From the NCBI GenBank assembly GCA_043742955.1, contig JAYTXL010000128.1, positions 1 through 9,978 of the forward strand: 9,978 bases of DNA, written 5' to 3'. This document shows, in pieces, positions 1 to 5,774 of the stretch. Source of the stretch: JAYTXL01 sp043742955. GTDB lineage: Bacteria > Verrucomicrobiota > Verrucomicrobiia > Limisphaerales > JAYTXL01. The notes under the pieces were generated by a model, which did not search any database, was not told the origin of the DNA, and worked only from the letters and a program-made list of their open reading frames with translations. The position numbers were made by a program, and so were the translations under genes. How positions within the stretch are numbered: position 1 is the first letter of the stretch; each line of letters opens with the position of its first letter.

Positions 1-1
1 G

Positions 2-1447
2 CGACCGCGTCTGCCCACCATCGTGGGCAACGTCGATTACCTGACTCTACGCCAGCGCCTCGAACAAATCGATGAACTTCTGCGCACCTCGGGCGTGGAA
101 AAGGACTTTGTCGAGCGCGCCCTTGAGGGTTGGTTTAAGCGGGCGTCGCGCCCGCCCAGCGCACGGGCGCCGGAGAAGTTTCAAGGGCGCAGCCGGCGGG
201 CGTTGCGCTGCAACCTGCTGCGGACCCTGCTGCCGGAAGACCATCGGGGCTTTAGCTGCGCGTTGGCGGGCAATCCCCTTTACCAGTGGTTTTGCCTGAT
301 TGATGCGGTGGACCAGGTTCGGGTGCCCTCCAAGAGCGAGTGGCAACGCTTCGCTCATTGGCTGGCAGCGGCCCAGATGCGCCCGGTGCTCGACGGCCTG
401 TTGGTGGCAGGGCTCAATCGACCCCAGGAACTGGCTTTGGAAAAGGCGGTCGAGTTGGACGACTATTTTCTGGACACCACCTGCCTGAAAGCCAACGTGC
501 ATATTCCGGTTGATTGGGTGTTGCTGCGGGATGGGACGCGCACCCTGATGAAAGCCGTTAAGCTGATCCGGCAGGAGGGATTGAAAGGCCGGATGAGGCC
601 GCCGGAGGAGTTCCTGCGCCAGAGCAACCGGCTCTGCATCGAGATGACCCACACCCGGCGCCAACCCGACACCCAGAAGGCCCGCAAGCGGGTTTTGCGG
701 CGGATGAAGAAGCTGGTCAAGGTGGTGGCGCGGCATGCCCGGGGGCACCGGCAACTGCTGGACGAACAATGGGAAAAGACCCGGTGGACGCGCCCGCAGG
801 CCGAGCAGGTCCTGCGGCGGATCGACCAGGTGCTGGAACTTTTGCCCCGCGCGCAGAAACAGGCGCACGAACGGATCATCGGCGGACGGCTGGTGGCCAA
901 TGCAGAAAAGATCCTGAGCCTCTACGAACCGGACATCCATGTGTTGGTGCGGGGTAAGGCCGGAGCGGAGGTGGAGTTTGGCAACACGCTGTTGCTGGGG
1001 GAAAATCGGCAGGGGATCATTTTGGATTACCAGATTTGGCAGGCGCAAGCCCCGGCCGACACGCAACTTCTGCTCGGGAGCCTGGAGCGCGTGCTGGACG
1101 GATTGAAGCAGAGCGTGGCGGGCGTGGCCACCGACCGGGGCTTTGCCAGCAAGGCCAACACGGCGGGCTTAAAGGTGGCGGAGATTTTCAACGGCCTCTG
1201 TCCGAAAGACCCGGCCGAACTGCGGGCGCGGATGAAAGAAAAGCGCTTTGTGCAAATGCAGAAGCGCCGCTCCCAAACCGAGGCGCGGATCAGCATTGTC
1301 CAGCGCGGCTTCCTGGGCCGGCCGCTGCGGGCCAAGGGATTTATCCATCGTGAACTGGCCGTGGTCTGGGGTATCCTGACCCACAACCTCTGGATGTTCG
1401 CCCGCCTCCGCAAGAAAAAGACAAACCCGCTCCGCCTCGCGGCCTAG
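2..1447 (+). CDS. DDE transposase of an insertion sequence (ISNCY-like), 5' partial
   Basis: This is a transposase that would cut and rejoin the ends of its own insertion sequence. The frame is open from base 2 and reads RPRLPTIVGNVDYL, so the true start probably lies left of the window; the first in-window start is GTG at 23 (474 residues from there). Counting from that GTG, a DDE catalytic triad is visible: D151 in LDTTCLKANVH, D371 in ATDRGF, and E420 in RRSQTEARI. A long basic, probably alpha-helical insertion of about 120 residues (roughly 175-300) separates the first Asp from the GKAGAEVEFG strand. The C-terminus (LGRPLRAKGF, HRELAVVWGILTHNLW) is typical of this transposase type. Family assignment to ISNCY rests on memory of motif style (DTT..ANVHIPVD) and is less certain than the general call. 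Terminal inverted repeats could not be paired because the left end is missing. No internal stop is seen, so it may be intact. Confidence 0.85.
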   Translation, partial: RPRLPTIVGNVDYLTLRQRLEQIDELLRTSGVEKDFVERALEGWFKRASRPPSARAPEKFQGRSRRALRCNLLRTLLPEDHRGFSCALAGNPLYQWFCLIDAVDQVRVPSKSEWQRFAHWLAAAQMRPVLDGLLVAGLNRPQELALEKAVELDDYFLDTTCLKANVHIPVDWVLLRDGTRTLMKAVKLIRQEGLKGRMRPPEEFLRQSNRLCIEMTHTRRQPDTQKARKRVLRRMKKLVKVVARHARGHRQLLDEQWEKTRWTRPQAEQVLRRIDQVLELLPRAQKQAHERIIGGRLVANAEKILSLYEPDIHVLVRGKAGAEVEFGNTLLLGENRQGIILDYQIWQAQAPADTQLLLGSLERVLDGLKQSVAGVATDRGFASKANTAGLKVAEIFNGLCPKDPAELRARMKEKRFVQMQKRRSQTEARISIVQRGFLGRPLRAKGFIHRELAVVWGILTHNLWMFARLRKKKTNPLRLAA

Positions 1448-1667
1448 CCGCCCGCGCCTCCTTACCGGATGACAATCGACAGAAGGGGTGTCGCCAGAAA
1501 TCGGACCTTAAGCAATTTTGCGCCGGTCAAATGTGAATAACTTCGCCGTCCACCTCAAGATCGCCACCTCGCCACCGACTCATTCCGAAAAGGCCCGGTT
1601 TGGGGACAGGCTCTACTTTACCAGATTGTATGTCGCGTAAGCACAATCCGTTCAACCATGCGCTGGC
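1448..1667. other. non-coding stretch between transposase and cassette region
   Basis: No gene is supported here. The right end of the insertion sequence must lie in this stretch or just before it, but cannot be placed without the left end. A 12-base word (tgaataacttcg) at 1534-1545 recurs at 1750-1761 inside the first attC-like element. A minus-strand frame crosses the whole stretch (1527-1895), but it translates the repeats in reverse and looks spurious. The stretch may be the remnant of an upstream cassette cut by the insertion sequence; that is inference. Confidence 0.4.
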
Positions 1668-1671
1668 ATCT
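1656..1671 (+). repeat. 16-bp direct repeat, copy 1
   Basis: The word ccatgcgctggcatct occurs exactly here and again at 2459-2474. Each copy runs into an R''-type core (ATCTAAC here, ATCTGAC in the second copy), so it looks like the conserved outer flank of an attC family and not a chance repeat. Confidence 0.8.
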
Positions 1672-1786
1672 AACCCGGCCATCACGTCGCGTCGCGGTTG
1701 CAATCCCGGCGTCCCGTGGGCCGAGTCGCTACGCTCTCCTGGCCAGCCATGAATAACTTCGGATACCCTATACTGGGTCGTTGGCG
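1668..1786 (+). other. degenerate attC-like recombination site (site A)
   Basis: The left core ATCTAAC (1668-1674) fits the R'' consensus RYYYAAC. The right boundary would be GTTGGCG (1780-1786), which fits GTTRRRY only in its first five bases. The VOC start codon follows 13 bases after that boundary, as expected for the first gene of a cassette. I could not find convincing complementary L''/L' arms, unlike in sites B and C, so this may be a decayed or composite site. The call rests mainly on the 16-bp flank shared with site B. A 40-codon + frame (1630-1752) reads through it and is probably not a gene. Confidence 0.4.
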
Positions 1787-1799
1787 GCACTACACCACC

Positions 1800-2189
1800 A
1801 TGAAATTCGCTTACACCATTCTTTACGTCCGCGATGTCGGACAGTCGCTTGCCTTCTACGAGTCTGCGTTCGGTTTGCAGCGCCGTTTCCTTCATGAGAG
1901 CGGCATGTATGGGGAGCTGGAGACCGGCAGCACGGCATTGGCATTCGCCGCCGAGTCTTTGGCCCAGTCCAATCTCTCAGGCGGCTTCCAGCCGGCTGAC
2001 CTCGCACGTCCCCCGGCCGCATCCGAGGTCGGATTGGCCACGCCAGATGTGCCGGCGGCTTACGAGCGTGCGCTGCGCGCTGGGGCCATCTCGGCTGCCG
2101 CACCCAAGACCAAGCCGTGGGGACAGACGGTGGCTTACGTGCGTGACATGGATGGGCATTTGGTCGAGCTTTGCACCCCAATGGTATGA
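1800..2189 (+). CDS. VOC (glyoxalase/bleomycin-resistance fold) protein
   Basis: A 129-residue protein of the vicinal oxygen chelate superfamily. It shows the two beta-alpha-beta-beta-beta modules of the fold: FAYTILYVRDVGQSLAFYESAFGL at the start and SEVGLATPDVPAAYERALRAGA near residue 75, ending in the typical VAYVRDMDGHLVELCTP. Two acidic residues sit where metal ligands usually are (E39 in YGELETG, E123 in LVELC). The usual first-strand His/Glu ligand is not obvious, because the strand reads FAYTILYV, so metal binding is uncertain. ATG at 1800 is chosen because it begins at the first strand; an upstream in-frame ATG (1698) would add 34 residues translated from the attC-like element. It overlaps the next gene by four bases (ATGA), which suggests translational coupling. 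Substrate is unknown; VOC proteins are common integron cassette cargo. Cytosolic. Confidence 0.88.
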   Translation: MKFAYTILYVRDVGQSLAFYESAFGLQRRFLHESGMYGELETGSTALAFAAESLAQSNLSGGFQPADLARPPAASEVGLATPDVPAAYERALRAGAISAAAPKTKPWGQTVAYVRDMDGHLVELCTPMV

Positions 2190-2476
2190 GTGTGGCCGAC
2201 ATGCGTGACCTTCAGCGGATTCCAGGCGTCGGCCCGAGTCTGGCGCAGGACTTGGCCGACTTGGGCATCCGGCGCGTGACTGATTTGCGCCGCCGCAGCC
2301 CGGAGCGACTGTACGAGCGGCTTTGCACGCTACGCGGTTCGCACATTGACCGATGCGTGCTCTACGTCTTTCGCTGCGCGGTCTATTTCGCTTCGGAGTC
2401 TCGTCACGACCTGGAGCGTCTCAAGTGGTGGAACTGGAAGGACAGTAAGACCGTGCGGCCATGCGCTGGCATCTGA
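2186..2476 (+). CDS. Cdd1-family helix-hairpin-helix protein
   Basis: A 96-residue protein resembling the Cdd1 ('pathogenicity locus') family. It opens with a helix-hairpin-helix motif, LQRIPGVGPSLAQDLADLGI (residues 9-28), the pattern that in many proteins contacts the DNA backbone. The family-type segment IDRCVLYVFRCAVYFAS (54-70) and the Trp-rich LKWWNWKD (79-86) follow. The family's biochemical role is not established; a DNA-binding or repair-accessory role is only suggested by the HhH motif. The ATG at 2186 overlaps the VOC stop as ATGA; ATGs at 2171 and 2201 are alternatives. The stop codon TGA lies inside the left core of attC-like site B (ATCTGAC), and the last residues CAGI are encoded by the site's conserved flank. 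This is what is expected for the last gene of an integron cassette. Confidence 0.82.
   Translation: MSVADMRDLQRIPGVGPSLAQDLADLGIRRVTDLRRRSPERLYERLCTLRGSHIDRCVLYVFRCAVYFASESRHDLERLKWWNWKDSKTVRPCAGI
2459..2474 (+). repeat. 16-bp direct repeat, copy 2
   Basis: Exact second copy of ccatgcgctggcatct (first at 1656-1671). Here it also encodes the last residues of the Cdd1-type protein and leads into the R'' core of site B. Confidence 0.8.
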
Positions 2477-2574
2477 CAGGCTCCGCGGTCACGGCACTTG
2501 CGGCAGACCATCGCCGCCTTTCCACCCACCGGCAGGTGCCGCGCCCGCTCCGCTGGTCGCTGAGCTCGTTCGGC
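2471..2574 (+). other. attC-like cassette recombination site (site B)
   Basis: The element has the nested imperfect palindrome of an integron attC site. R'' is ATCTGAC (2471-2477). After a 2-base spacer comes L'' GCTCCGCG (2480-2487), which pairs with L' CGCTGAGC (2558-2565) at 7 of 8 positions. After a 1-base spacer comes R' CGTTCGGC (2567-2574). Inside, CGGCACTTGC (2492-2501) pairs with GCAGGTGCCG (2532-2541) with one G-T pair, leaving a long apical loop. The length of 104 bases is within the known attC range. The cores deviate slightly from GTTRRRY/RYYYAAC. No integrase or attI is in the window. Confidence 0.72.
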
Positions 2575-2608
2575 CCCGGTGTTCGTCTGCTTGACTTCGG
2601 AGCATTCC

Positions 2609-2626
2609 TGGACATCATCCTGTCCA
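2609..2626. promoter_or_regulatory. candidate operator of the toxin-antitoxin pair
   Basis: A perfect 6-bp inverted repeat, TGGACA-tcatcc-TGTCCA, ends one base before the antitoxin start codon. YefM/Phd antitoxins repress their own operons by binding palindromes at the promoter, so this is the likeliest operator. A TTGACT (2591-2596) upstream could be a -35 element, but no good -10 is visible at normal spacing. Confidence 0.45.
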
Positions 2627-2627
2627 T

Positions 2628-2885
2628 ATGAAAGCCATCACCTATACGGCCGCGCGAGAGGGCTTGGCGTCCGCAATGGACCGAGTCTGCCGAGATCGGG
2701 CTCCGGTGGTCATCACGCGAAACCGCGATCAGGCCGTTGTGATGATGTCGCTGGATGACTATGAGGAGTTGGAGGAGACCGCACACCTACTGCGAAGCCC
2801 CACGAACGCTCGGCGGCTGCTGGCCGCCATTCACTCTTTGGAAGCCGGGAAGGGCAAAGCGAGAAAGGTCCCGCCGGAGCGATGA
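2628..2885 (+). CDS. yefM: type II antitoxin, YefM/Phd family
   Basis: An 85-residue antitoxin that should bind and neutralise the YoeB-type toxin encoded next and repress the shared promoter. The N-terminal Phd/YefM fold is clear: ITYTAAREGLASAMDRVCRD (residues 4-23), then the strand pair APVVITRNRDQAVVMMSLDDYEELEET (25-51). The rest (LLRSPTNARRLLAAIH, 55-69) is the conserved toxin-contact segment seen in YefM proteins. The tail, residues 73-85, is basic and probably disordered until the toxin is bound. The ATG at 2628 is the only sensible start; no Shine-Dalgarno sequence precedes it. The gene lies 53 bases after the right boundary of attC-like site B and overlaps the toxin gene by ATGA, the usual antitoxin-first arrangement. 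Confidence 0.92.
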   Translation: MKAITYTAAREGLASAMDRVCRDRAPVVITRNRDQAVVMMSLDDYEELEETAHLLRSPTNARRLLAAIHSLEAGKGKARKVPPER

Positions 2886-3136
2886 GACTAATTTTCGCCG
2901 AGCAGGCTTGGGACGATTATGTGTTTTGGCAACGAACGGATCCCAGAATCACTCGAAGGATTCACGAGTTGATTAAGGATGCGACGCGACATCCATTCGA
3001 GGGAATTGGGAAGCCGGAGCCGTTGCGTCATGCCTTGTCCGGGTATTGGTCCAGGAGGGTCACCGATGAGCACCGCATGGTATACAAGGCCGCTGGCGAG
3101 GACCTACTGATCGCTCAGTTGCGCTATCACTACTGA
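2882..3136 (+). CDS. yoeB: type II toxin, YoeB/Txe family mRNA interferase
   Basis: An 84-residue ribosome-dependent endoribonuclease toxin of the RelE/YoeB fold that cleaves mRNA in the ribosomal A site. It is the same length as E. coli YoeB, and the residues known to matter there fall at the same numbers: E46 (GKPEPL), R65 (EHRMVY), and the C-terminal pair H83-Y84 (RYHY). The family-typical LSGYWSRRVTDEHRMVY (52-68) is intact. The toxin therefore looks active, and nothing suggests decay. The start ATG overlaps the antitoxin stop; GGAG two bases upstream is too close to be a normal ribosome site, so translational coupling is likely. Toxin-antitoxin pairs are frequent in large cassette arrays, where they are thought to stabilise the array. 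This pair is followed by attC-like site C. Confidence 0.94.
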   Translation: MRLIFAEQAWDDYVFWQRTDPRITRRIHELIKDATRHPFEGIGKPEPLRHALSGYWSRRVTDEHRMVYKAAGEDLLIAQLRYHY

Positions 3137-3217
3137 TGACAGGGTTATGACGCGGACCACACAATCAAAGTCATCCGAATGTGGGTTCACTAGGAATGAG
3201 CCGAACAAGATGGCTTT
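3107..3217 (-). pseudogene. possible nucleotidyltransferase-fold remnant
   Basis: Read on the minus strand, a short stretch gives AVKAILFGSF, then NPHSDDFDCVVRV. This matches the shape of the nucleotidyltransferase active-site signature, Gly-Ser followed about eight residues later by Asp-x-Asp, framed by hydrophobic strands. The remaining sequence does not continue the fold: upstream it is the hairpin of attC-like site C and downstream it runs antisense into the toxin gene. If real, it is only a fragment of a gene. The GSF codons coincide with the R'' core of site C, so this could be chance. Confidence 0.25.
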
Positions 3218-3265
3218 GACCGCCGGAGCGCAGCGGAGGAGCGCCAAAGCTATCAAGGGTTGAAC
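3200..3265 (+). other. attC-like cassette recombination site (site C)
   Basis: R'' is GCCGAAC (3200-3206) and R' is GTTGAAC (3259-3265), the latter a full match to GTTRRRY. Between them GATGGCTTTGACCGC (3209-3223) pairs with GCGCCAAAGCTATC (3241-3254), nine of the first ten positions matching with a small bulge, leaving a purine-rich loop. Spacers are 2 bases on the left and 4 on the right. The length of 66 bases is typical of short attC sites. It follows the toxin gene by 63 bases and appears to be the last site of the array. Confidence 0.6.
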
Positions 3266-3466
3266 GAGCCCCGTAAAGGCTTTATGGCCCACGGGGCCGG
3301 CCCGGCGGGTTTATCGATCGCCCGCCCCCTTTGCGTTTTCCTTTTTCGAACCGGCTCCGCTCAAAACTGCCCGCGATCCCCTGTTTGCCGACGACCCTCC
3401 CGTATCACGTGCGGACCACGGGTCGGCAATCGATGCGGACGTTTCGCGGACGGCATTTCGCCACAC
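3266..3466. other. non-coding stretch between cassette region and surA-like gene
   Basis: No gene is supported. It carries two hairpins: GCCCCGT (3268-3274) with ACGGGGC (3291-3297), and GGCGGG (3304-3309) with CCCGCC (3321-3326). An 82-codon + frame here has no recognisable protein character. This is probably the junction of the array with the chromosomal backbone. Confidence 0.5.
3304..3347 (+). terminator. possible terminator after the toxin-antitoxin cassette
   Basis: GGCGGG pairs perfectly with CCCGCC across an 11-base loop and is followed by an interrupted T-rich run (cctttgcgttttccttttt). The stem is short and the T-tract is broken, so strength is doubtful. Confidence 0.3.
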
Positions 3467-3494
3467 TTGACCGACTTTAGGTTGTTGTTACTAT
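3467..3494 (+). promoter_or_regulatory. possible sigma70-type promoter of the surA-pdxA unit
   Basis: TTGACC (3467-3472, five of six consensus bases) is separated by 16 bases from TACTAT (3489-3494, four of six). A start near 3501 would leave only about nine untranslated bases before the ATG at 3510, so the mRNA would be nearly leaderless. That fits the absence of a Shine-Dalgarno sequence. Confidence 0.35.
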
Positions 3495-3509
3495 GCGCCG
3501 ACTTTTGAC

Positions 3510-4469
3510 ATGAGATTGATTTTCATAATCGCCGCTGGGATCATCGTTGCGAGCCTCCACGCGCAGGCGCAGCCGGAGATCGTCAATGCCATCGCCGTCA
3601 TCGTGGACGACGGGGTAATCACCTACAAAGACGTGCAATCGCTGGTGAACCCGGCGGTTGATCTGTTGCGGCGCCAGTACGAGCAGCAGCCAGCGGTGTA
3701 CAAGCAAAAAGTGCTGGAGGCCCAGCGCGACGGGATTGAACAGCTCGTCGAACATCAGTTGATCCTGCGTGATTTCAAGAGCGCGGGGTACGCCTTTCCG
3801 GAGAGTATTATCGAGGAATACGTCAAAGATCGCATTCGGGAACAGTTCGGCGACCGGCTCAAAATGACCCAGACCTTGCACGCCCAGGGCATGACCTATG
3901 AAACGTTTCGCCGGCAGATGCGTGAAAACCTGATCGTCCGCGCCCTCACGGATAAAAACATTTCCGCCGAAATTTTAATTTCGCCGTTTAAGATCGAGCA
4001 GTATTACGGGGCCAACCAGGAGCAGTTTAAAGTGACCGACCAGATCAAACTCCGCATGATCGTCCTCAACCAGACCAGCACCAGCGCGCCGGGTCATGCC
4101 CGAAAATTAGCGGATGAGATTCAGCGCAAATTGGACGAGGGCGCTTCGTTCAAGGAAATGGCGGTGGTCTATTCCGAGGGATCGCAGCGCGCCCAGGAGG
4201 GCGATTGGGGCTGGGTCGAGCGCACCGTGCTGCGCAAGGAGCTGGCGGACGTTGCCTTCGCGATCAAAGCCGGCAGCCGCAGCGGCGTGATCGAAACCCC
4301 CGAGGCGTGTTATCTCATGCTGGTGGAGGAAACCAAACCCGCGCATCTCAAGACATTGTCCGAGGTGCGCGAGGAGATTGAAAAAAAGCTCCTCGGCCAG
4401 GAGCGTGCCCGGCTGCACAAGAAATACATCGACCGGCTCAAATTCAAATCTTTCGTTCGCTATTTTTAG
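3510..4469 (+). CDS. surA: SurA/PpiC-type periplasmic peptidyl-prolyl isomerase or chaperone
   Basis: A 319-residue exported foldase expected to chaperone outer-membrane proteins in the periplasm. Residues 1-20 form a signal peptide (MRLIF, hydrophobic core, then the cleavage motif AQA before QPEIVN). Residues 21-160 are a SurA-type N-terminal helical chaperone domain (VNAIAVIVDDGVITYKDV, then the amphipathic EQLVEHQLILRDF). Residues about 178-275 form a single parvulin domain with the family motif YSEGSQRAQEGDWGWVERTVL. A C-terminal helix (280-312) completes the SurA core. E. coli SurA has two parvulin domains, so this is a shorter, one-domain version. The parvulin domain lacks the usual catalytic-site histidines: the first strand reads LRMIVL where active enzymes have a His, and the last reads CYLMLV in place of the usual YHI. 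It may therefore act as a chaperone without strong isomerase activity. It is followed by pdxA, the order known from surA-pdxA operons. Confidence 0.85.
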   Translation: MRLIFIIAAGIIVASLHAQAQPEIVNAIAVIVDDGVITYKDVQSLVNPAVDLLRRQYEQQPAVYKQKVLEAQRDGIEQLVEHQLILRDFKSAGYAFPESIIEEYVKDRIREQFGDRLKMTQTLHAQGMTYETFRRQMRENLIVRALTDKNISAEILISPFKIEQYYGANQEQFKVTDQIKLRMIVLNQTSTSAPGHARKLADEIQRKLDEGASFKEMAVVYSEGSQRAQEGDWGWVERTVLRKELADVAFAIKAGSRSGVIETPEACYLMLVEETKPAHLKTLSEVREEIEKKLLGQERARLHKKYIDRLKFKSFVRYF

Positions 4470-4552
4470 TCCGGGCCGGAAGCCGATGACCCGCTTCACC
4501 GGGCAGCGTTTCGTCCGCCGGCTCCGGGTGGCCTCAGATTTCCCATGGCATC

Positions 4553-5578
4553 ATGATGACTGGCTGGGTAGGTATCACCATGGGCGACGTGACCGGCATC
4601 GGTCCCGAGGTCGTGCTCAAAGCTCTGGCCGCCGAGTTCAACTGCGGGGCGACCCGCTACCTGCTGATCGGCGATGGCGACCACCTCCACCGTTTGAACG
4701 AACGGCTTGGTTTGCAGCTGCCGCTCCCGACCCAGGCCAACCCGGCGGCCGGCGGCCGTTTCTGGCTGCACAATCCGCTCCGTGACCCCCTGCCCGCCCA
4801 TTTGTCGCCGGGCGCACCGGCAGCCGCCCACGCCGCCCTCGCCGCGCTCGTCGAGGGTGCCCAGCGTTGTCTCCGTGGTGAATTGGATGCGCTGGTCACG
4901 GCGCCTGTGAACAAGGCCGCCATTCTGCGGACGGGCACGCCGTTTGTCGGGCAAACAGAATTTCTCTCCCAATTGGCGGGGACTGATCGCACCACCATGA
5001 TGTTGTTGGGCCACGATGGCCGGGGACATTGGTTGCGCGTGGCCCTGGCCACGACCCATGTTCCGTTGAAAGACGTGGCGGCCACGTTGCGGACAGCCAA
5101 GATCGAACTGGCCATCGAACAGGCCGCGCATGCCTGTCGCGATTTGGGACTGCCGCGGGCGCGGGTGGGTGTTTGCGGGCTCAATCCACATGCCGGTGAG
5201 GACGGCGAGCTCGGGACGGAAGAATTGACCACGATTGCCCCGGCCGTGCGGGCCGCCCAGGCGCGCGGATTCGAGGTGGCGGGGCCGCTGGCGGCGGACA
5301 GTTTGTTTTATCACGCCTGGCAGGGCGAATTCGACGCCGTGGTGGCCATGTATCATGATCAGGGATTAGTCCCGCTCAAGTTGATTGGCTTTGAAACCGG
5401 GGTGAACTGGACGCTGGGTTTGCCTTTCATTCGGACCTCCCCGGACCACGGAACGGCCTACGACATCGCGGGTGCGGGCCGGGCAAATCCCGCCAGCATG
5501 GCGGCGGCCATCCGTTTGGCGAACGAACTGAGCCGGCATCAGGATCGGGGAGGTTTAGCCCCCCCGGTGCGCGTTTGA
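4553..5578 (+). CDS. pdxA: 4-hydroxythreonine-4-phosphate dehydrogenase
   Basis: PdxA oxidises 4-phosphohydroxy-L-threonine with NAD(P)+ in the DXP-dependent branch of pyridoxal 5'-phosphate synthesis; the product goes to PdxJ. It is a cytosolic, metal-dependent homodimer. At 341 residues it is close to the E. coli length (329). Diagnostic motifs are intact: ITMGDVTGIGPEV (8-20), LVTAPVNKAAI (114-124), and FVGQTEFLSQLAG (131-143). The three metal-binding His are H169 (TTHV), H213 (NPHAGE) and H268 (YHDQGL), matching H166, H211 and H266 of E. coli. The C-terminus carries LPFIRTSPDHGTAYDIAG (290-307). ATG 4553 is chosen; ATG 4556 is equally possible, and no other start exists between 4490 and 4553. 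There is no Shine-Dalgarno sequence. It lies 83 bases after the surA-like gene and before a strong terminator. Confidence 0.96.
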   Translation: MMTGWVGITMGDVTGIGPEVVLKALAAEFNCGATRYLLIGDGDHLHRLNERLGLQLPLPTQANPAAGGRFWLHNPLRDPLPAHLSPGAPAAAHAALAALVEGAQRCLRGELDALVTAPVNKAAILRTGTPFVGQTEFLSQLAGTDRTTMMLLGHDGRGHWLRVALATTHVPLKDVAATLRTAKIELAIEQAAHACRDLGLPRARVGVCGLNPHAGEDGELGTEELTTIAPAVRAAQARGFEVAGPLAADSLFYHAWQGEFDAVVAMYHDQGLVPLKLIGFETGVNWTLGLPFIRTSPDHGTAYDIAGAGRANPASMAAAIRLANELSRHQDRGGLAPPVRV

Positions 5579-5653
5579 TCAGTGGACGGCCCCGAAAATT
5601 GAACGCTTTGCCCCACCAATGACTCTGAAGCAAATGATCACACCGGTTTTGTC

Positions 5654-5682
5654 GCCCGCGCAGCGGGCTTGGTTTTTGTTTG
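5654..5682 (+). terminator. intrinsic terminator of the surA-pdxA unit
   Basis: A perfect 6-bp GC stem, GCCCGC-gca-GCGGGC (5654-5668), is followed directly by ttggtttttgtttg. It lies 75 bases after the pdxA stop and separates that unit from the next. Confidence 0.8.
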
Positions 5683-5727
5683 TATTGCCCTCACCCAAAA
5701 GGGCTAGTGCGACCGCCGAATAACAAG

Positions 5728-5755
5728 TTGCAATCAGGTTTCTCGCCCGTATTAT
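5728..5755 (+). promoter_or_regulatory. possible promoter of the ABC-2/SPFH operon
   Basis: TTGCAA (5728-5733) and TATTAT (5750-5755, five of six consensus bases) are separated by 16 bases, downstream of the terminator and 19 bases before the permease start. It would give a short leader of about 13 bases. Confidence 0.42.
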
Positions 5756-5774
5756 CTGCGCCACTAATTTTGGA

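Noticed and set aside
47..1066. Long minus-strand frame (339 codons) antisense to the transposase
   Set aside because: It is a GC-driven shadow of the transposase; the sense frame has a complete DDE triad.
1630..1752. 40-codon + frame starting MSRKHNPFNHALASN
   Set aside because: It is a read-through of the 16-bp flank and site A; the composition reflects the repeat and not a folded protein.
1527..1895. 122-codon minus-strand frame between the transposase and VOC gene
   Set aside because: It reads the attC-like element and the duplicated 12-base word in reverse, overlaps the VOC gene, and shows no protein-like domain.
3200..3265. Site C as a simple transcription terminator
   Set aside because: The hairpin is imperfect with a long loop and no T-tract follows; the flanking GCCGAAC and GTTGAAC cores fit an attC site better.
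3260..3508. 82-codon + frame after site C
   Set aside because: No domain, low-complexity Arg/Pro/Cys-rich composition, and it covers hairpins and the likely promoter of the next gene.
4496..5356. 286-codon minus-strand frame antisense to pdxA
   Set aside because: Shadow of a fully convincing pdxA with all metal-binding His present.
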